Assembly (NCBI GenBank): GCA_025210615.1
Contig: JAOARJ010000014.1
Span: 1 to 32,964, forward strand
Reading direction: 5' to 3'
DNA length: 32,964 nt
Source: Candidatus Altimarinota bacterium
GTDB taxonomy: Bacteria; Patescibacteriota; Gracilibacteria; BD1-5; UBA6164
This document shows positions 10,580 through 20,370 of the stretch, piece after piece. Position 1 is the stretch's first letter. Each line of letters begins with the position of its first letter. The notes below the pieces were generated by a model. That model did no database searches. It worked only from the letters and a program-made list of their open reading frames with translations, and had not been told where the DNA came from. Position numbers and translations under genes: made by a program.

Positions 10580-11725
10580 TTATTTTTTACTAAAAATACT
10601 GTATTGATTCTCTCTAATATAATTTATAGTTTCTCATCTAAATAACCAATCCCATTTCATTATATCCAAATAACTATATTTTCAATACTTTTCACTATTA
10701 TACGGATTTTTTTGAATAGGCAAATGTAAATGATAATTGCTATAATTCGCATCAGGTACTCAAGTTATTCAAATTTGTCCGACTGGATATCATCTTGAAA
10801 TAAATGTTCATTCTTTTATATTATCAAAACTTTTAGATAAATGTGAATATAAAGCTACTTCTCACTTAAGAGTTTTTATCCATACTTGATTTCATCTAAG
10901 AATATCTAAATTAAGCATTCTATCATTTAATGGTAAATTATGACTATAATTTATTTTTTCTAAATCACTAAATTGAAAATTTTTCACAACTCTTATAACA
11001 ACTCAATCATCAAGTGAAACAACATTAGAACGAAGCGGCGCATAAAAATCCCATCAATGATGAAAACTATCCGTATAACTCTCTCTATAACTTCTTCATG
11101 CATTAGGAAGTCTAGTTGCTTGAGTTGGCATATCATAACCAGGAGTTGGGATTAAATATTTATTTTTTCTACCTTGTTTTATATAATTTAATAAATCTAT
11201 ATAATATTTATTTTTTTCTTGCTCTCTAGAGTTTACTAGCTTTATAAAAACATTATCTGATAATTTTTCTTGTTTTAAATCTTCTAATTTATGTTCAAAA
11301 CTAGCTATTTGAAGAGCTAAATCATTATCAGAAAAATCACTATAAAATTCTATAATATCAGCTTTAATTTTTATTTCTAATCTCTTTTGGGTATTGCTTA
11401 CTTGTTTATTATTATAACTTAAAAATACTCTAAAATCCTTACAGGTATTTCATTTATCTAATAATTTAAAATGAAAAATATTTAATCAGTTTTTTTCTCA
11501 AACATACTGCGATTTTATATTGCAATTTGACTTTAGTTCCAAATCTCTAAGCTCTCTATTCGCTTTTATAAAATAATAATTTTCATTTAAATTGTTTTTC
11601 TCAGCATCAGAAAAAACCTCATTATATAATAATCTTGTTCCTCATAAATAATTATAAAATGAGTATCAAAAAAGCGCAATACTTAGTCAAATTATCAAAA
11701 ATATTGAAGTAAAAATTTTTTTCAT
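10580..11725 (-). CDS. M23 (LytM-type) zinc metallopeptidase, membrane-anchored
   Basis: Encodes 381 residues. The start MKKIFTSIFLIIGLSIALFG is a signal peptide or membrane anchor. Residues 30-190 are mainly helical and charged and contain a pair of cysteines (SNCNIKS, GNTCKDF) that may form a disulfide. The catalytic domain follows with the M23 zinc motifs HHGWD (H222, D226) and HLH (332-334), plus the typical ALYSHLS and GYPVGQIGITGVP segments between them. M23 enzymes cleave peptidoglycan cross-bridges, or act as scaffolds when residues are lost; here the metal ligands are present, so it is probably active. It lies 48 nt before smpB in the same direction. In an episymbiont it could act on the host or its own wall; the sequence does not decide. 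Confidence 0.93.
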
Positions 11726-11765
11726 ATTTATCTTTTTATTTTATTAAAAATGTTTTTCTATTAAT

Positions 11766-11796
11766 GGGGCGAGTTGCCCTTTGGGCAACTCGCCCC
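11766..11796. repeat. Perfect 14-bp GC-rich inverted repeat, loop TTT
   Basis: GGGGCGAGTTGCCC pairs completely with GGGCAACTCGCCCC across TTT. Such GC content is unlike the surrounding DNA. No T-run follows directly on the minus strand, so it is not a standard terminator for thiI. Confidence 0.9.
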
Positions 11797-11798
11797 TA

Positions 11799-11827
11799 GC
11801 GTAGCCTCGCTTTTAGCGAGGCTACGC
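11799..11827. repeat. Perfect 13-bp GC-rich inverted repeat, loop TTT
   Basis: GCGTAGCCTCGCT pairs with AGCGAGGCTACGC across TTT, only two bases from the previous hairpin and with the same loop but an unrelated stem. On the plus strand a weak T-run follows (ATCAATTATTTTTT). The pair resembles REP-type or miniature mobile palindromes more than a terminator. Confidence 0.9.
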
Positions 11828-11849
11828 ATCAATTATTTTTTCCTTTATT

Positions 11850-13301
11850 TTACGGTCTATAAATCTTTATATTGTCGTATCAATGCTCTTTTAAATATAA
11901 TCAGTGCATTTTGCTCAACACTCATTTATCACAATAAAATAAATAAGTTTTTTCTTTGTCTAAATCTCTAAATTTTATATTAATTTCATAAAAAGGAATT
12001 TCTAACTTTTTAGTTTCATCAATTCTTAAAGGCGATTTTTTAATATTATTTTCTTCTCTTAAATCTATAACTATTTCTCATTCTCAAATTAAGTTTACCT
12101 CTTCTAAAGTTTTTATATCAAGTTCTCAAATATCATCTAATAAGTCAACTAATTTCTGAGTTTTTCTATTTTCAAAAGCTCTTTCAATAATTCACTCAAC
12201 TAATTTTTCTTCTTCAGCTAGTACATCTTCTAGTTTAGCAGCTGTACTAGGCTTATCAGATATAACACCACAATATTCTGGCATACTAGCGCTATAATCA
12301 TAAGTTCAAATCTTCTTCGAAATATTTATTATATCATCTTTATCACTAGCTATTAATGGTCTTAAAACAAGAGTATTACTTGCTTTTGTTATAACATCTA
12401 AATTTGTCAAAGTTTGGCTTGATACTTGTCCTAACGCTTCTCATGTTATTATCGCTTCATATCAATATTTTTCAGTTATTTTATTTGCTACCATAAACAT
12501 TAATCTCTTCAAAATAACTCATCTATATTTATGGTTTACATTCGTTAATAACTCTTTGATAACTTCTTCAAAATCTACTGTTACAAAATTTGCTTTATAA
12601 CTCGGTGAAAAAGTTTTCCATATATAATGTGTAATTTGTTTTACTCAAATCTCGTGAGCAATTCAACCTAAATTAAAAAATAAATAATCTACTTTTATTC
12701 ATCTTTTTGCCATCAAAAAACTAGCAACAGGAGAGTCAAATCCTCAAGAAATAAGGCTCAACGCTTTATTTTGTACTCAAACAGGATACCCTCAAATCCC
12801 TTCTATTTTTTTATCTATTAAATAAAATTTATCATCTTTTATTTCAAGTGATATCGTAATTTCTGGATTTTTTAATTTTACCTTAGTTCAAGCTATATGC
12901 TGATTTATCCCTCATCAAATATACCTCTCTAAATCTATTGATGTAAAAGCGTGTGTTCAAGCTCTTTTTACTCTAACAACAAAAGTTTTATTTTCTAATT
13001 TTTTTTCATAAGTTTCTTTTACTTTTAAAAAACAATCATCAAAATCTATCAAATCATATTCTTTTACTTTACTTATATAAGCGATTCAAGGTACTCTTGA
13101 TAAAGTAAGTTCAACTTCATCTAAAATTCTATCATCATAAACATCTACCTCTATTTTATCCCAAAAATATCTTGAGTCGAAATCCACAGTTATAAGCTCT
13201 AAATGTTTATTTAAATTATTATATAATTTTTTGATAAATTTTTGTCTAACAGGTTTTGATTTTATTGTTATTTCAGGAAATAATCTTATTATATATTTCA
13301 T
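11850..13301 (-). CDS. thiI: tRNA 4-thiouridine synthase ThiI with rhodanese domain
   Basis: Encodes 483 residues, close to the long enterobacterial form. ThiI makes 4-thiouridine in tRNA and in some bacteria also supplies sulfur for thiamine. The order is: N-terminal ferredoxin-like/THUMP part (starting [19 protein letters not shown]), PP-loop motif [10 protein letters not shown] at residues 185-194 (first glycine UGA), and a C-terminal rhodanese-like domain ending FYCDKGVLSKMHGLYLKEHG then YDNIKIYRP. The cysteine in FYCDKGV matches the persulfide-carrying cysteine of E. coli ThiI. Reading UGA as stop would cut it after 71 residues. A cysteine desulfurase (IscS-type) partner is expected but is not in the window. 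Upstream to the right is the small ORF with foreign features. Confidence 0.95.
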
Positions 13302-13417
13302 CTAGTTTATTATTTTTTATTATTATTTAATTTTTATATTTATTTAAAATAAATTCTAGTTTATTATAGTTTTAAATAGCAAAAATACAATATTTTTTAT
13401 TGAAAATTTTTGAGTAT

Positions 13418-13453
13418 AAAAAAAGGGAGCAAGAGGCGTGTGCCAAATGCTCC
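13418..13453 (-). terminator. Strong GC-containing terminator of the small ORF
   Basis: Stem GGAGCA/TGCTCC (13426-13431 with 13448-13453) and inner GGC/GCC (13435-13437 with 13442-13444), followed on the minus strand by C and seven T (13424-13418). It is textbook in form and richer in GC than other terminators here, all of which are built from A, T and CTAGAG. Confidence 0.85.
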
Positions 13454-13468
13454 ACAAAAAACAAAATG

Positions 13469-13726
13469 TTAACGAACGAGTACTGCAGAACCATAATCCG
13501 AGGGAACTCCTTCATAATAAAAGCCCCCTATTTTCAACTCCATATAATTATCATGGCAGGCATAACAGCAAACTCTTCCCCAAATAGTTGAACCATCTTC
13601 AAGAATAAGAAGAATTTCTTCTTTCTTATTGTATGATTCCACTACATTTTGCCTTTTTAAGCCTGCAATCACATTAATTTTTCTAGGCAACTTTAGAAAC
13701 GCCTTAGCCAACATCATTATTCTCAT
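13469..13726 (-). CDS. Small hypothetical protein of possibly foreign origin
   Basis: Encodes 85 residues, family not recognised. The ATG at 13726 is chosen because GGAGG lies 8 nt before it; an ATG 15 nt further upstream overlaps that site. The product has a basic N-terminus (KAFLKLPRKINVIAGLKRQN), then a beta-rich part with EEILLILEDGSTIWGRVCCY, a CCYAC cysteine cluster and KIGGFYYEG. Three cysteines close together suggest metal binding or disulfides, untested. It contains no UGA; all seven glycines are GGN. That alone is weak evidence, since some short ribosomal genes here also lack UGA, but the ribosome binding site, the GC-rich terminator and codons such as CCC, TCG and CTC set it apart. 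A small SH3- or Sm-like barrel is possible. Confidence 0.7.
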   Translation of the reverse strand: MRIMMLAKAFLKLPRKINVIAGLKRQNVVESYNKKEEILLILEDGSTIWGRVCCYACHDNYMELKIGGFYYEGVPSDYGSAVLVR

Positions 13727-13734
13727 TTTAATAA

Positions 13735-13739
13735 CCTCC
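13735..13739 (-). promoter_or_regulatory. Consensus Shine-Dalgarno GGAGG, unusual for this window
   Basis: GGAGG followed by TTATTAAA and ATG. No comparable purine-rich site precedes infB, def, pheS, serS, tig or the fibrinogen-like gene, whose leaders are A/T only. A -35-like TTGACT with a 17-nt spacer and AATATA lies a little upstream (about 13745-13775). Confidence 0.8.
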
Positions 13740-13855
13740 ATTTTTTGTATATTACTAATATTTAATTTAAAGTCAAAAAATATTCTAATTTATAAAACAT
13801 TGAATAAAAAATAAAAATAAGTATAATCTGAAAAATTATAAATAAATACTAAATT

Positions 13856-14326
13856 ATGTTTAAAATAGAAACTTGAGATAATAACGAAATTTTAAGAACT
13901 AAATCTCAAGAAATAGCTAGAATAGAACTAAATAAATATGTCAAATTATGAAAACAAATGATAGATTATTTAAAAAATCCTGACAATTGATGAGTATGAC
14001 TTGCTGCCCCACAAATCTGAATAAATAAGCGTATAATAGCTGTTTCTCTTATGAATAGTTATGAAGATGAAAATTATAGAACTATTATGATGATAAATCC
14101 TGAAATTTTGGAGCATTCTAATAATGTTGAAGTAGACTGAGAATGATGTTTAAGTCTTCCTTGAGAATCTTGAGAAGTTGAAAGATATTGTCGTATAAAA
14201 CTTCAATTTCTAGACCAAAAATGACATAAAAATACGATAATTTTAAAATGATTATCAGCTAGAATTGTTCAACATGAAATAGACCATTTGGATTGAATTT
14301 TATTTATGGACAGAGTAGAAAAATAA
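13856..14326 (+). CDS. def: Peptide deformylase
   Basis: Encodes 156 residues, a short but normal deformylase. It removes the N-formyl group from nascent proteins at the ribosome, using a metal ion. All three family motifs are complete: motif 1 GVGLAAPQ (46-53), motif 2 EGCLSLPG (metal ligand Cys98) and motif 3 QHEIDH (metal ligands His140 and His144, catalytic Glu141). Five glycines in or next to these motifs are UGA. The ATG follows an AT-rich leader lacking Shine-Dalgarno. It converges on the symporter gene, with both stops touching one shared hairpin. Confidence 0.97.
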
Positions 14327-14350
14327 AAACTCTAGTTAATTCTAGAGTTT
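14327..14350. terminator. Shared bidirectional terminator between def and the symporter
   Basis: Stem AAACTCTAG/CTAGAGTTT and loop TTAATT, identical to the hairpin after infB. It starts at the base after the def stop and its last bases overlap the symporter stop codon (14349-14351). Confidence 0.88.
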
Positions 14351-15665
14351 ATTTTTTATTAAATAATTTATCTGGTGTCAGTAATCAAATGGCAGAAAAA
14401 ATCAACGTTACGAGTAAAACTTCCGGCTTTACTCATAATAATACAATTCACACTATTAATCCTATAAATCAAATTATAATAGAGCTAAAAAATTTTATTT
14501 TACTTCTTCATCAAGATATTATATACATCATTGCAACAGGCAGAAATAAACTAAAACTTGCTGCAAAAACAGACAAATCAACTACATCTCTATAAAATAA
14601 AGCTAATAACATTGTTATAAATATTAGTCAAAATGTTATATATCTAATTCTTGATATAGATTTTTTTTCTCAAAATAACAAAGAAATATGAGAAGATATT
14701 GCATATATATAACTATCTGAAGAACTCATAATTCAAGCTAGAAATAATACAACTCAAACAGGTAAAAATACACTAGGTAAATAATTTTTCATTGCTTCTA
14801 TAAAAACTACACTTGTATTTAAAGAAGAATCTTGAGAATGAATAAATAACCCTACTAATATCAATAGAAATCCTGTTATAAAAATTGGAACCATTGAAAA
14901 GAATAATCATCTTTGAGCATCTTTTTTGGTCTTACTAGCATAAATTAATTGATATCTATCTGAAAAAGCAAAATGTGATAAAGTTCAATAAAGAAAGAAT
15001 CAAATAGCTGTTCAAGCTCAAATACTTCCTGTTTTTTCTGATAATACAACTGGGACACTAACTTCTCTTAATAAAAATCCAACTATAAAAAATAATAATG
15101 TTATTATAACTATAGATTGAACAAAATCAGTAAAAATAACTGCCTTAAATCAAGCTAATAGAATATAAATTAAAACTACCAATCAAATAATCAAAACTCA
15201 ATATTCATATGATAATAATCACAAATAACTTAATATATTTGCTCATCAAACAATTGAAATTAATAACCAAAAATATTGAATAAAAACAGATAAAATATCT
15301 ATAACTTTTTTTATTTGCTTACTTTTGAAAATACTATAAACATAATCTCACATTGTTATATATTTATCTTTTTTAGCATTATCGTATATTTTAGGAATAA
15401 ACCAAAGAGCCAAAAGAGAATATCAAGCGACATATCAAATCATAGCAGCAAAAGTACTAAGTCAATATATATAAGCGAATCAAGTATAAGTTATAAACCA
15501 AGATGCTCATACACTTCAGGCATATTTAGAAAACATTATTTGCCAAGAATTTCTATCTCTTCAAGCAATTAAAAAATCTTCTTCAGAATTATTTTTGTTA
15601 AACCATAAGCTCACTGTCAATATAAATAATATATAAACAGCTAAATAAATTATCAAATTTTCCAT
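14349..15665 (-). CDS. Sodium:solute symporter family transporter
   Basis: Encodes 438 very hydrophobic residues with about 12-13 membrane segments, matching the SSS/SSF family (sodium-driven uptake of sugars, amino acids, vitamins or similar). Visible family features are the early EEDFLIAGRDRNSW, YGLSTFAAMIGYVAGYSLLA around segments 2-3, the FKAVIFTDFVQSIVI segment, FAFSDRYQLIYASKTKKDAQ at the cytosolic loop after segment 6, and LAGIMSSSDSYIYAISS in segment 8-9, whose SSSDS serines correspond to sodium-site residues in this family. About 30 glycines are UGA. The substrate cannot be assigned; for a cell with few biosynthetic genes, uptake of a nutrient would make sense. It converges on def. 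Confidence 0.9.
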
Positions 15666-15757
15666 AACTTTTATTATAAAATATATAAAACTATTTTAAT
15701 ATAGTTATTTTTTTATACAAAGCAAATAAAGTTTGTTTAGTAATTATTAAATCACAA

Positions 15758-15785
15758 AAAAACTCTCCTTTTATAGAGAGTTTTT
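15758..15785 (-). terminator. Terminator of the ribosomal protein/secY operon
   Basis: Stem AAAAACTCTC/GAGAGTTTTT with an 8-nt loop and T-run on the minus strand, 12 nt after the secY stop. It ends the long S10/spc transcription unit. Confidence 0.85.
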
Positions 15786-15796
15786 ATTTTCAAAAA

Positions 15797-17128
15797 TTAC
15801 TTGAATTTTTTGTAATCATACATTTGCATTTCAGAGTCAATTTGTCTCACTAATTCTAACACTACTGAAACAATAATGATAAGCCCTGCTCAAGATACTA
15901 TAAAGTTTACTTGAGTTCATACAAATTTTTGCATAATATATGGGAAAACAGCAATTAAAGCTAAGAATCAACCACCAAATAAATTTAAGTGAGAAGAAAC
16001 TTTTCCTAAATAAGCTGAAGTTTCGCTCCCAGGTCTAACACCTGGAATATAACCACCTCTTTTTTGAATAGATTCAGCTATTTCATCAGTATTAAATGTG
16101 ATAGATACATAGAAATATGCAAATAATACAACTAATACAAAATAAACAGCGATATACATCCAAGAAGGATTATTGAAACTAAAGTTTTCCATCAAGAATT
16201 TAGCTATTCCACTGTCTGAATTACCTTTTGAAAGAACTTTTCATAGTATAGATGGGAAAGTGATTAGTGAAACAGCAAAGATAATAGGTACCATACCTGC
16301 TTGATTTACCTTGATTGGGAAGAAAGATTTTTCTTCTCTACCAGTTCTAGTGTAAATCACAGGAATTTTTCTATATCATTCTGTGAATTTTACTATTACG
16401 TAAATAACCGCAACAGTAAGAGCTAGTATAATCAAAAATGATAATCAACTAGAAAGTCCAGCAAAACCTTCAGAATTTGTGAAAGCTCATGAAATTGTAT
16501 CAAAAACTCATCCTCCATTATCTGGGAAATATCCAGCAATTAAACTAGGTATTCCTGATAATACAGAAGCTGAAATTATAATACTTATACCGTTACTAAT
16601 TCCATATTCTGTCATAACTTCCCCTAGCCAAACTAAGAACATTGTACCAGCTGTAACGATTGTCATCGCTGTTAATACAGTGCCAGTATCAGATGTATCT
16701 ATAATTTGCCCACTTGCTAAAGTATTTAGCAGCAAAATCATTCAATAACTTTGAACAAATGCTAAAGGGAAGGCTAAAATTCTAGTGTATTTATTAATTT
16801 TTCTTTGACCAGCTTCTCATTCTTTTTTAAGATTTTCTAAAGGAGGTATAATTACTCCTAGTAATTGCATTATAATTAACGCATTAATATAAGGAGAAAG
16901 CCCCATAAGAATTATAGAGAAACTTGCTAGTCATCATCACATTAAAGCTCCAAAAAATGCAAGTCCTTCATTATCAGCTAGCATAGAAGATAAAGCTTCA
17001 GTATTAACTCCAGGAACTGGAATAATAGCTAAAAGTTTATAAACTAAAACTAACGCTAATGTCATTAAAATCTTATTTTTTAAATGCTTTACTGCAAAGA
17101 TTTTTTTCAAATGATTTAACATACTCAT
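15797..17128 (-). CDS. secY: Protein translocase subunit SecY
   Basis: Encodes 443 residues with ten membrane segments. SecY forms the channel for protein export and membrane insertion, with SecE and SecG. The start reads [20 protein letters not shown], then the first segment [23 protein letters not shown], where the PVPGV element before the plug region is typical. Segment 2-3 shows the expected glycine-rich [21 protein letters not shown]. Loop regions carry the [10 protein letters not shown]-type basic stretch. The C-terminus is QMYDYKKFK. It is the last gene of the cluster, with rplO before it and a terminator after. The frame between rplO and secY contains a weak hairpin (GCCTTGCTT with AAGCAGGC at about 17154-17178). 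Confidence 0.96.
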
Positions 17129-17185
17129 TTTTTAAGATATAATCGAAAACCTCGCCTGCTTATTAAAGAAAGCAAGGCTCTCCTA

Positions 17186-17644
17186 TTATTCAGTAATTTC
17201 TACTTTAGCTCCTAATTTATCTAAAGCCTCTTTAGCTGTTTTAGATAATTTATTAACAGAAACTTCCACTTTAGTTGTTAATTCTCAGTTTCCTAATAAT
17301 TTAACACCTAAGTTTTTATCTCTAATAATTCTATTTTCAAGTAATACTTCTTTATTAATAGTAGTAATACCTTTTTGAGCTAAAATTTCCAAATCGCTAA
17401 GGTTTATGATGTTATATTCTTTCATAAATCTAGCATTAGAGAACCCTTTTAATTTAGGCATTCTTCTAAATAGAGGAGTTTGTCCTCATTCAAACCAAGC
17501 AGGAACTCATCATCCACTTCTACAGTTTTGACCATTCATCCCTCTTCCACAGAATGTTCCTTTACCAGAACCATTTCATCTACCAACTCTTTTAGCAGTT
17601 TTAGTAGAACCTGTACTAGGTTTGATTCCATTTAATTTTAACAT
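17186..17644 (-). CDS. rplO: 50S ribosomal protein L15 (uL15)
   Basis: Encodes 152 residues. It binds 23S rRNA late in assembly. The N-terminus MLKLNGIKPSTGSTKTAKRV then GRGNGSGKGTFCGRGMNGQ is the glycine/arginine-rich extended tail of L15, with two cysteines and a NCRSGGGVPAWFEGGQTPL segment matching the family's GGQ-PL/RR loop. The C-terminal globular part ends KLGAKVEITE. It follows rpsE after only about 30 nt, so rpmD (uL30), normally found here in other bacteria, is absent. Confidence 0.96.
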
Positions 17645-17674
17645 ATTTAGCTTTTTTTAAATTCTAAATAATTA

Positions 17675-18157
17675 TTATTTTTTCATACTTGTTAAAGCTT
17701 TTATAGCTGCGCGAGAATTGTTAATTAAGTTTGTAGACCCATATCTTTTAGCTAATACATTCTTGTATCCAGCAACAGATAAAACTTTTCTCACCGCACC
17801 TCCAGCAATAATTCAAGTACCTTCAGAAGCAGGATGTAACATTACAACTGCTGATTTAAATTTAACTTTAATTTCGTGAGAAACAGTTCCTCCCTCACAA
17901 ATTTCAACTTTTTCTAAGTTCTTTTTAGCACAACTGATAGCTTTTTGGATAGCAGTAACTACTTCTCCACTTTTACCAGTACCAAAACCAACTTTTCCTT
18001 TACCATCACCGATAACGATAGATGCTCTGAATCTAAGTTGTCTTCAACCAGCAGTAACTCTTGTTACTCTATCAATGCTTAGAAGTTCTTCTTGAAATTC
18101 TTTTTTTTCTCTAAAAGGTTTTCTTTTTCCACCTTTAGATTTATTAAAATTAGCCAT
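17675..18157 (-). CDS. rpsE: 30S ribosomal protein S5 (uS5)
   Basis: Encodes 160 residues. S5 helps accuracy and mRNA unwinding at the entry channel. Signatures: [40 protein letters not shown] and the C-terminal [20 protein letters not shown] then [13 protein letters not shown]. It starts at the ATG at 18157 with 21 nt between it and rplR. No rpmD follows. Confidence 0.97.
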
Positions 18158-18178
18158 ACTATTTTGCTTTTTAACAAA

Positions 18179-18520
18179 TTAAAATTCAAGTCCAGCTTTT
18201 CTAGCAGCATCTGCTAAAGTTTTAACTCTTCCATGGTAAGCAAAACCATTTCTATCAAAAATTACTTTTGATACTTTTTGCTCTTTAGCTAGGTTAGCAA
18301 TAGCTTCACCAACTTTAGCAGCCTTTTCTGATTTTGTACCTTTATCAAGCTTTAAGTCAGAAGCCGAACATAATGTTTTGCTATCCTCGTCATTAATGAT
18401 TTGAGCGTAGATATTAGCATTACTTCTAAATACGCTTAATCTTGGACAAGCAGCAGTTCCACTAATTTTAGCTCTAACTCTAGCTTTTCTTCTTAATCTT
18501 TTAACTACTTTTTCTAACAT
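18179..18520 (-). CDS. rplR: 50S ribosomal protein L18 (uL18)
   Basis: Encodes 113 residues, normal for L18, which binds 5S rRNA. The basic N-terminus ([20 protein letters not shown]) leads into [19 protein letters not shown] and later [20 protein letters not shown], all family signatures. It contains no UGA codon. Confidence 0.97.
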   Translation of the reverse strand: MLEKVVKRLRRKARVRAKISGTAACPRLSVFRSNANIYAQIINDEDSKTLCSASDLKLDKGTKSEKAAKVGEAIANLAKEQKVSKVIFDRNGFAYHGRVKTLADAARKAGLEF

Positions 18521-18547
18521 ATAAGAAAATGTAAAAAATATAATTTA

Positions 18548-19093
18548 TTATTTACCTGTTTTACCAGCTTTTCTTCTAACATATTCTCATACATATCTGA
18601 TACCTTTACCTTTATATGGTTCAGGTTTTTTGTATGCTCTAATGTTAGCAGCAAATTCTCAAACAGCTTGTTTATCAATCCCTGAAATGTGGATAGTGTT
18701 TTTAGCTTTTTCATCAGCTTTAACTTCTATTCCAGCAGGAATTTCAACTTCAACTTTATGAGAATATCCTATACTTAAAACTAACTTTTTACCAGAAAGT
18801 TCAAATTTGTAACCTACTCAAATAATCTCTAAAGATTTTTTGTATCATTGCGTTACTCAAACTACCATATTATTAATGTTAGCTCTAGTTGTTCCCCAGT
18901 AAGCTCTTGAAAATTTTTCATCATTACATGGTTCAACAACTATTTCATTATCAGCTACATTAACTTTTACAGCTTCTTGCTTAACTTCTAACTTTAATTC
19001 TCCCTTAGGACCTTTAACAGTTACAATTCAAGAAGCAACATTAGCTTCTACTTTTTCTGGAATAGCTACAGGTAATTTTCCTATTCTAGACAT
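18548..19093 (-). CDS. rplF: 50S ribosomal protein L6 (uL6)
   Basis: Encodes 181 residues. It starts MSRIGKLPVAIPEKVEANVA, the classical L6 opening, and has two repeated domains with KGPKGELKLEV in the first. The C-terminal [20 protein letters not shown] then GKTGK is the conserved rRNA-contacting tail. It lies between rpsH and rplR in normal spc order. Confidence 0.97.
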
Positions 19094-19121
19094 AAAAACA
19101 ATTATTATTAATTAATTATAA

Positions 19122-19517
19122 TTAGAATACTTCACATATAAGTTCTCCTCCTAAATTCAAACTTCTAGCTTCATAACCAGTCATAAGACCTTTTGGAGTA
19201 GAAACAATGTAAATTCATTTACCATTTCTAGATTTTCTAATTTCTCTAGATTTTACATAGATTCTTTGTCCAGGTTTAGAAATTCTTGTGAAAGTAGGTA
19301 CATATTTAGTAACTCTTAAGTTATTTAGTTCAACAACTATATCTTTCTTATTTCCGTCTTTTTCTTCGACTTTGTAATCAACGATATATTTATTTTTCTT
19401 AAGAATTCTAAGTACTTCTTCTTTCATCTTTGAGTGAGGAAAACTTACACTTGTTAACATTCCCATATAAGCATTTCTAAGTCTAGTCAATAAATCTGCA
19501 ATACTATCGATTGTCAT
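19122..19517 (-). CDS. rpsH: 30S ribosomal protein S8 (uS8)
   Basis: Encodes 131 residues, normal for S8, a primary binder of 16S rRNA helix 21 and, in E. coli, repressor of the spc operon. It starts [17 protein letters not shown] and ends with [20 protein letters not shown] then [15 protein letters not shown], where the glycine in GKGIYIVST is UGA; reading it as stop would remove the RNA-binding C-terminal domain. Confidence 0.97.
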
Positions 19518-19555
19518 AAACGATTTTATTAAATATTAATGTATCTCAAAGCTGA

Positions 19556-19780
19556 CTACCAACTTGATTTTCTAACTCCAGGAAGTTCACCAGCATTTGC
19601 TTTTTCTCTAAAACAAATTCTACAAATCCCGAAATCTCACAAGACACCTCTAGGTCTACCACAAATTTCACATCTGCTATAAACTCTTGTAGGTTTAGTT
19701 GGCTTTTTTCCTAACTCTAAGGCTCTATCATGAGCTCTTTGAAGTCTTTTAGCTTTGGCAATTAACGCTTTTCTAGCCAT
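19556..19780 (-). CDS. rpsN: 30S ribosomal protein S14, zinc-binding type (uS14)
   Basis: Encodes 74 residues, longer than the common 61-residue zinc form but far shorter than the 101-residue zinc-free form. Four cysteines in RCEICGRPRG and GICRICFRE form the CXXC...CXXC zinc site. The end GELPGVRKSSW is typical. The extra length sits in the N-terminal arm (KAKRLQRAHDRALELGKKPT). Stop is TAG. Confidence 0.95.
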
Positions 19781-19804
19781 CTTAATAATTTTTTATAATA
19801 TAAA

Positions 19805-20344
19805 TTATTTAGCAAAAGGGAATCCAAATTCCTTTAATAGTGCTCTGTTATGTTCAACGTCAGTAACGTTAGTTTTAACAGTTATTTGCATACCGTGTAC
19901 TTTGACGATATCATTTTGTGGCACTTCAGGAAAAATTGTATGTTCTTTTATTCAGAAGTTATAATTCCCTTGTTTATCAAAACTCTTTTTACCGAAACCT
20001 CTAAAATCTTTAATTCTAGGCATTACGATTTTAATCATTTTCTCAAGGAATTCATACATTCTATCTCCTCTCAAAGTAACAGTTAACCCAACAGGCATAC
20101 CTGCTCTAAGTTTAAAGTTAGATACTGATTTTTTAGCATATTTTACAACTGGTTTTTGACCAGCAATAAGAGCTAATTCTTTTTCTAATCCAGAAAAATC
20201 TTTGTTTCCTTGTCTAATAAAAGAACCAATACCCATATTTAGTACAATTTTTTCAACTTTTGGTACTAAGTGAGGATTTTTGATATCTAAATCTTTTTGT
20301 AATTTAGAAGCCATTTCCTCTTTATATTGTTGTTTAAAACTCAT
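19805..20344 (-). CDS. rplE: 50S ribosomal protein L5 (uL5)
   Basis: Encodes 179 residues, standard for L5, which binds 5S rRNA and contacts the P-site tRNA. Signatures: NPHLVPKVEKIVLNMGIGS, the AGQKPVVKYAKKSVSNFKLR stretch, RGDRMYEFLEKMI, and RIKDFRGFGKKSFDKQGNYN then FGIKEHTIFPEV, where the glycine before IKEH is UGA. Confidence 0.97.
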
Positions 20345-20370
20345 AGTTTTAATATAATTACTTAATATAA

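Larger units (their letters stand above)
11726..11849. other. Intergenic gap holding two GC-rich perfect hairpins
   Basis: Gap between the start of the M23 peptidase gene and the end of thiI. It contains two abutting, perfectly paired GC-rich hairpins at 11766-11827; the remainder is AT-rich with no further signal. Confidence 0.8.

Noticed and set aside
17154-17178. Terminator between rplO and secY
   Set aside because: The hairpin is imperfect and lacks a T-run; secY is expected to be cotranscribed.
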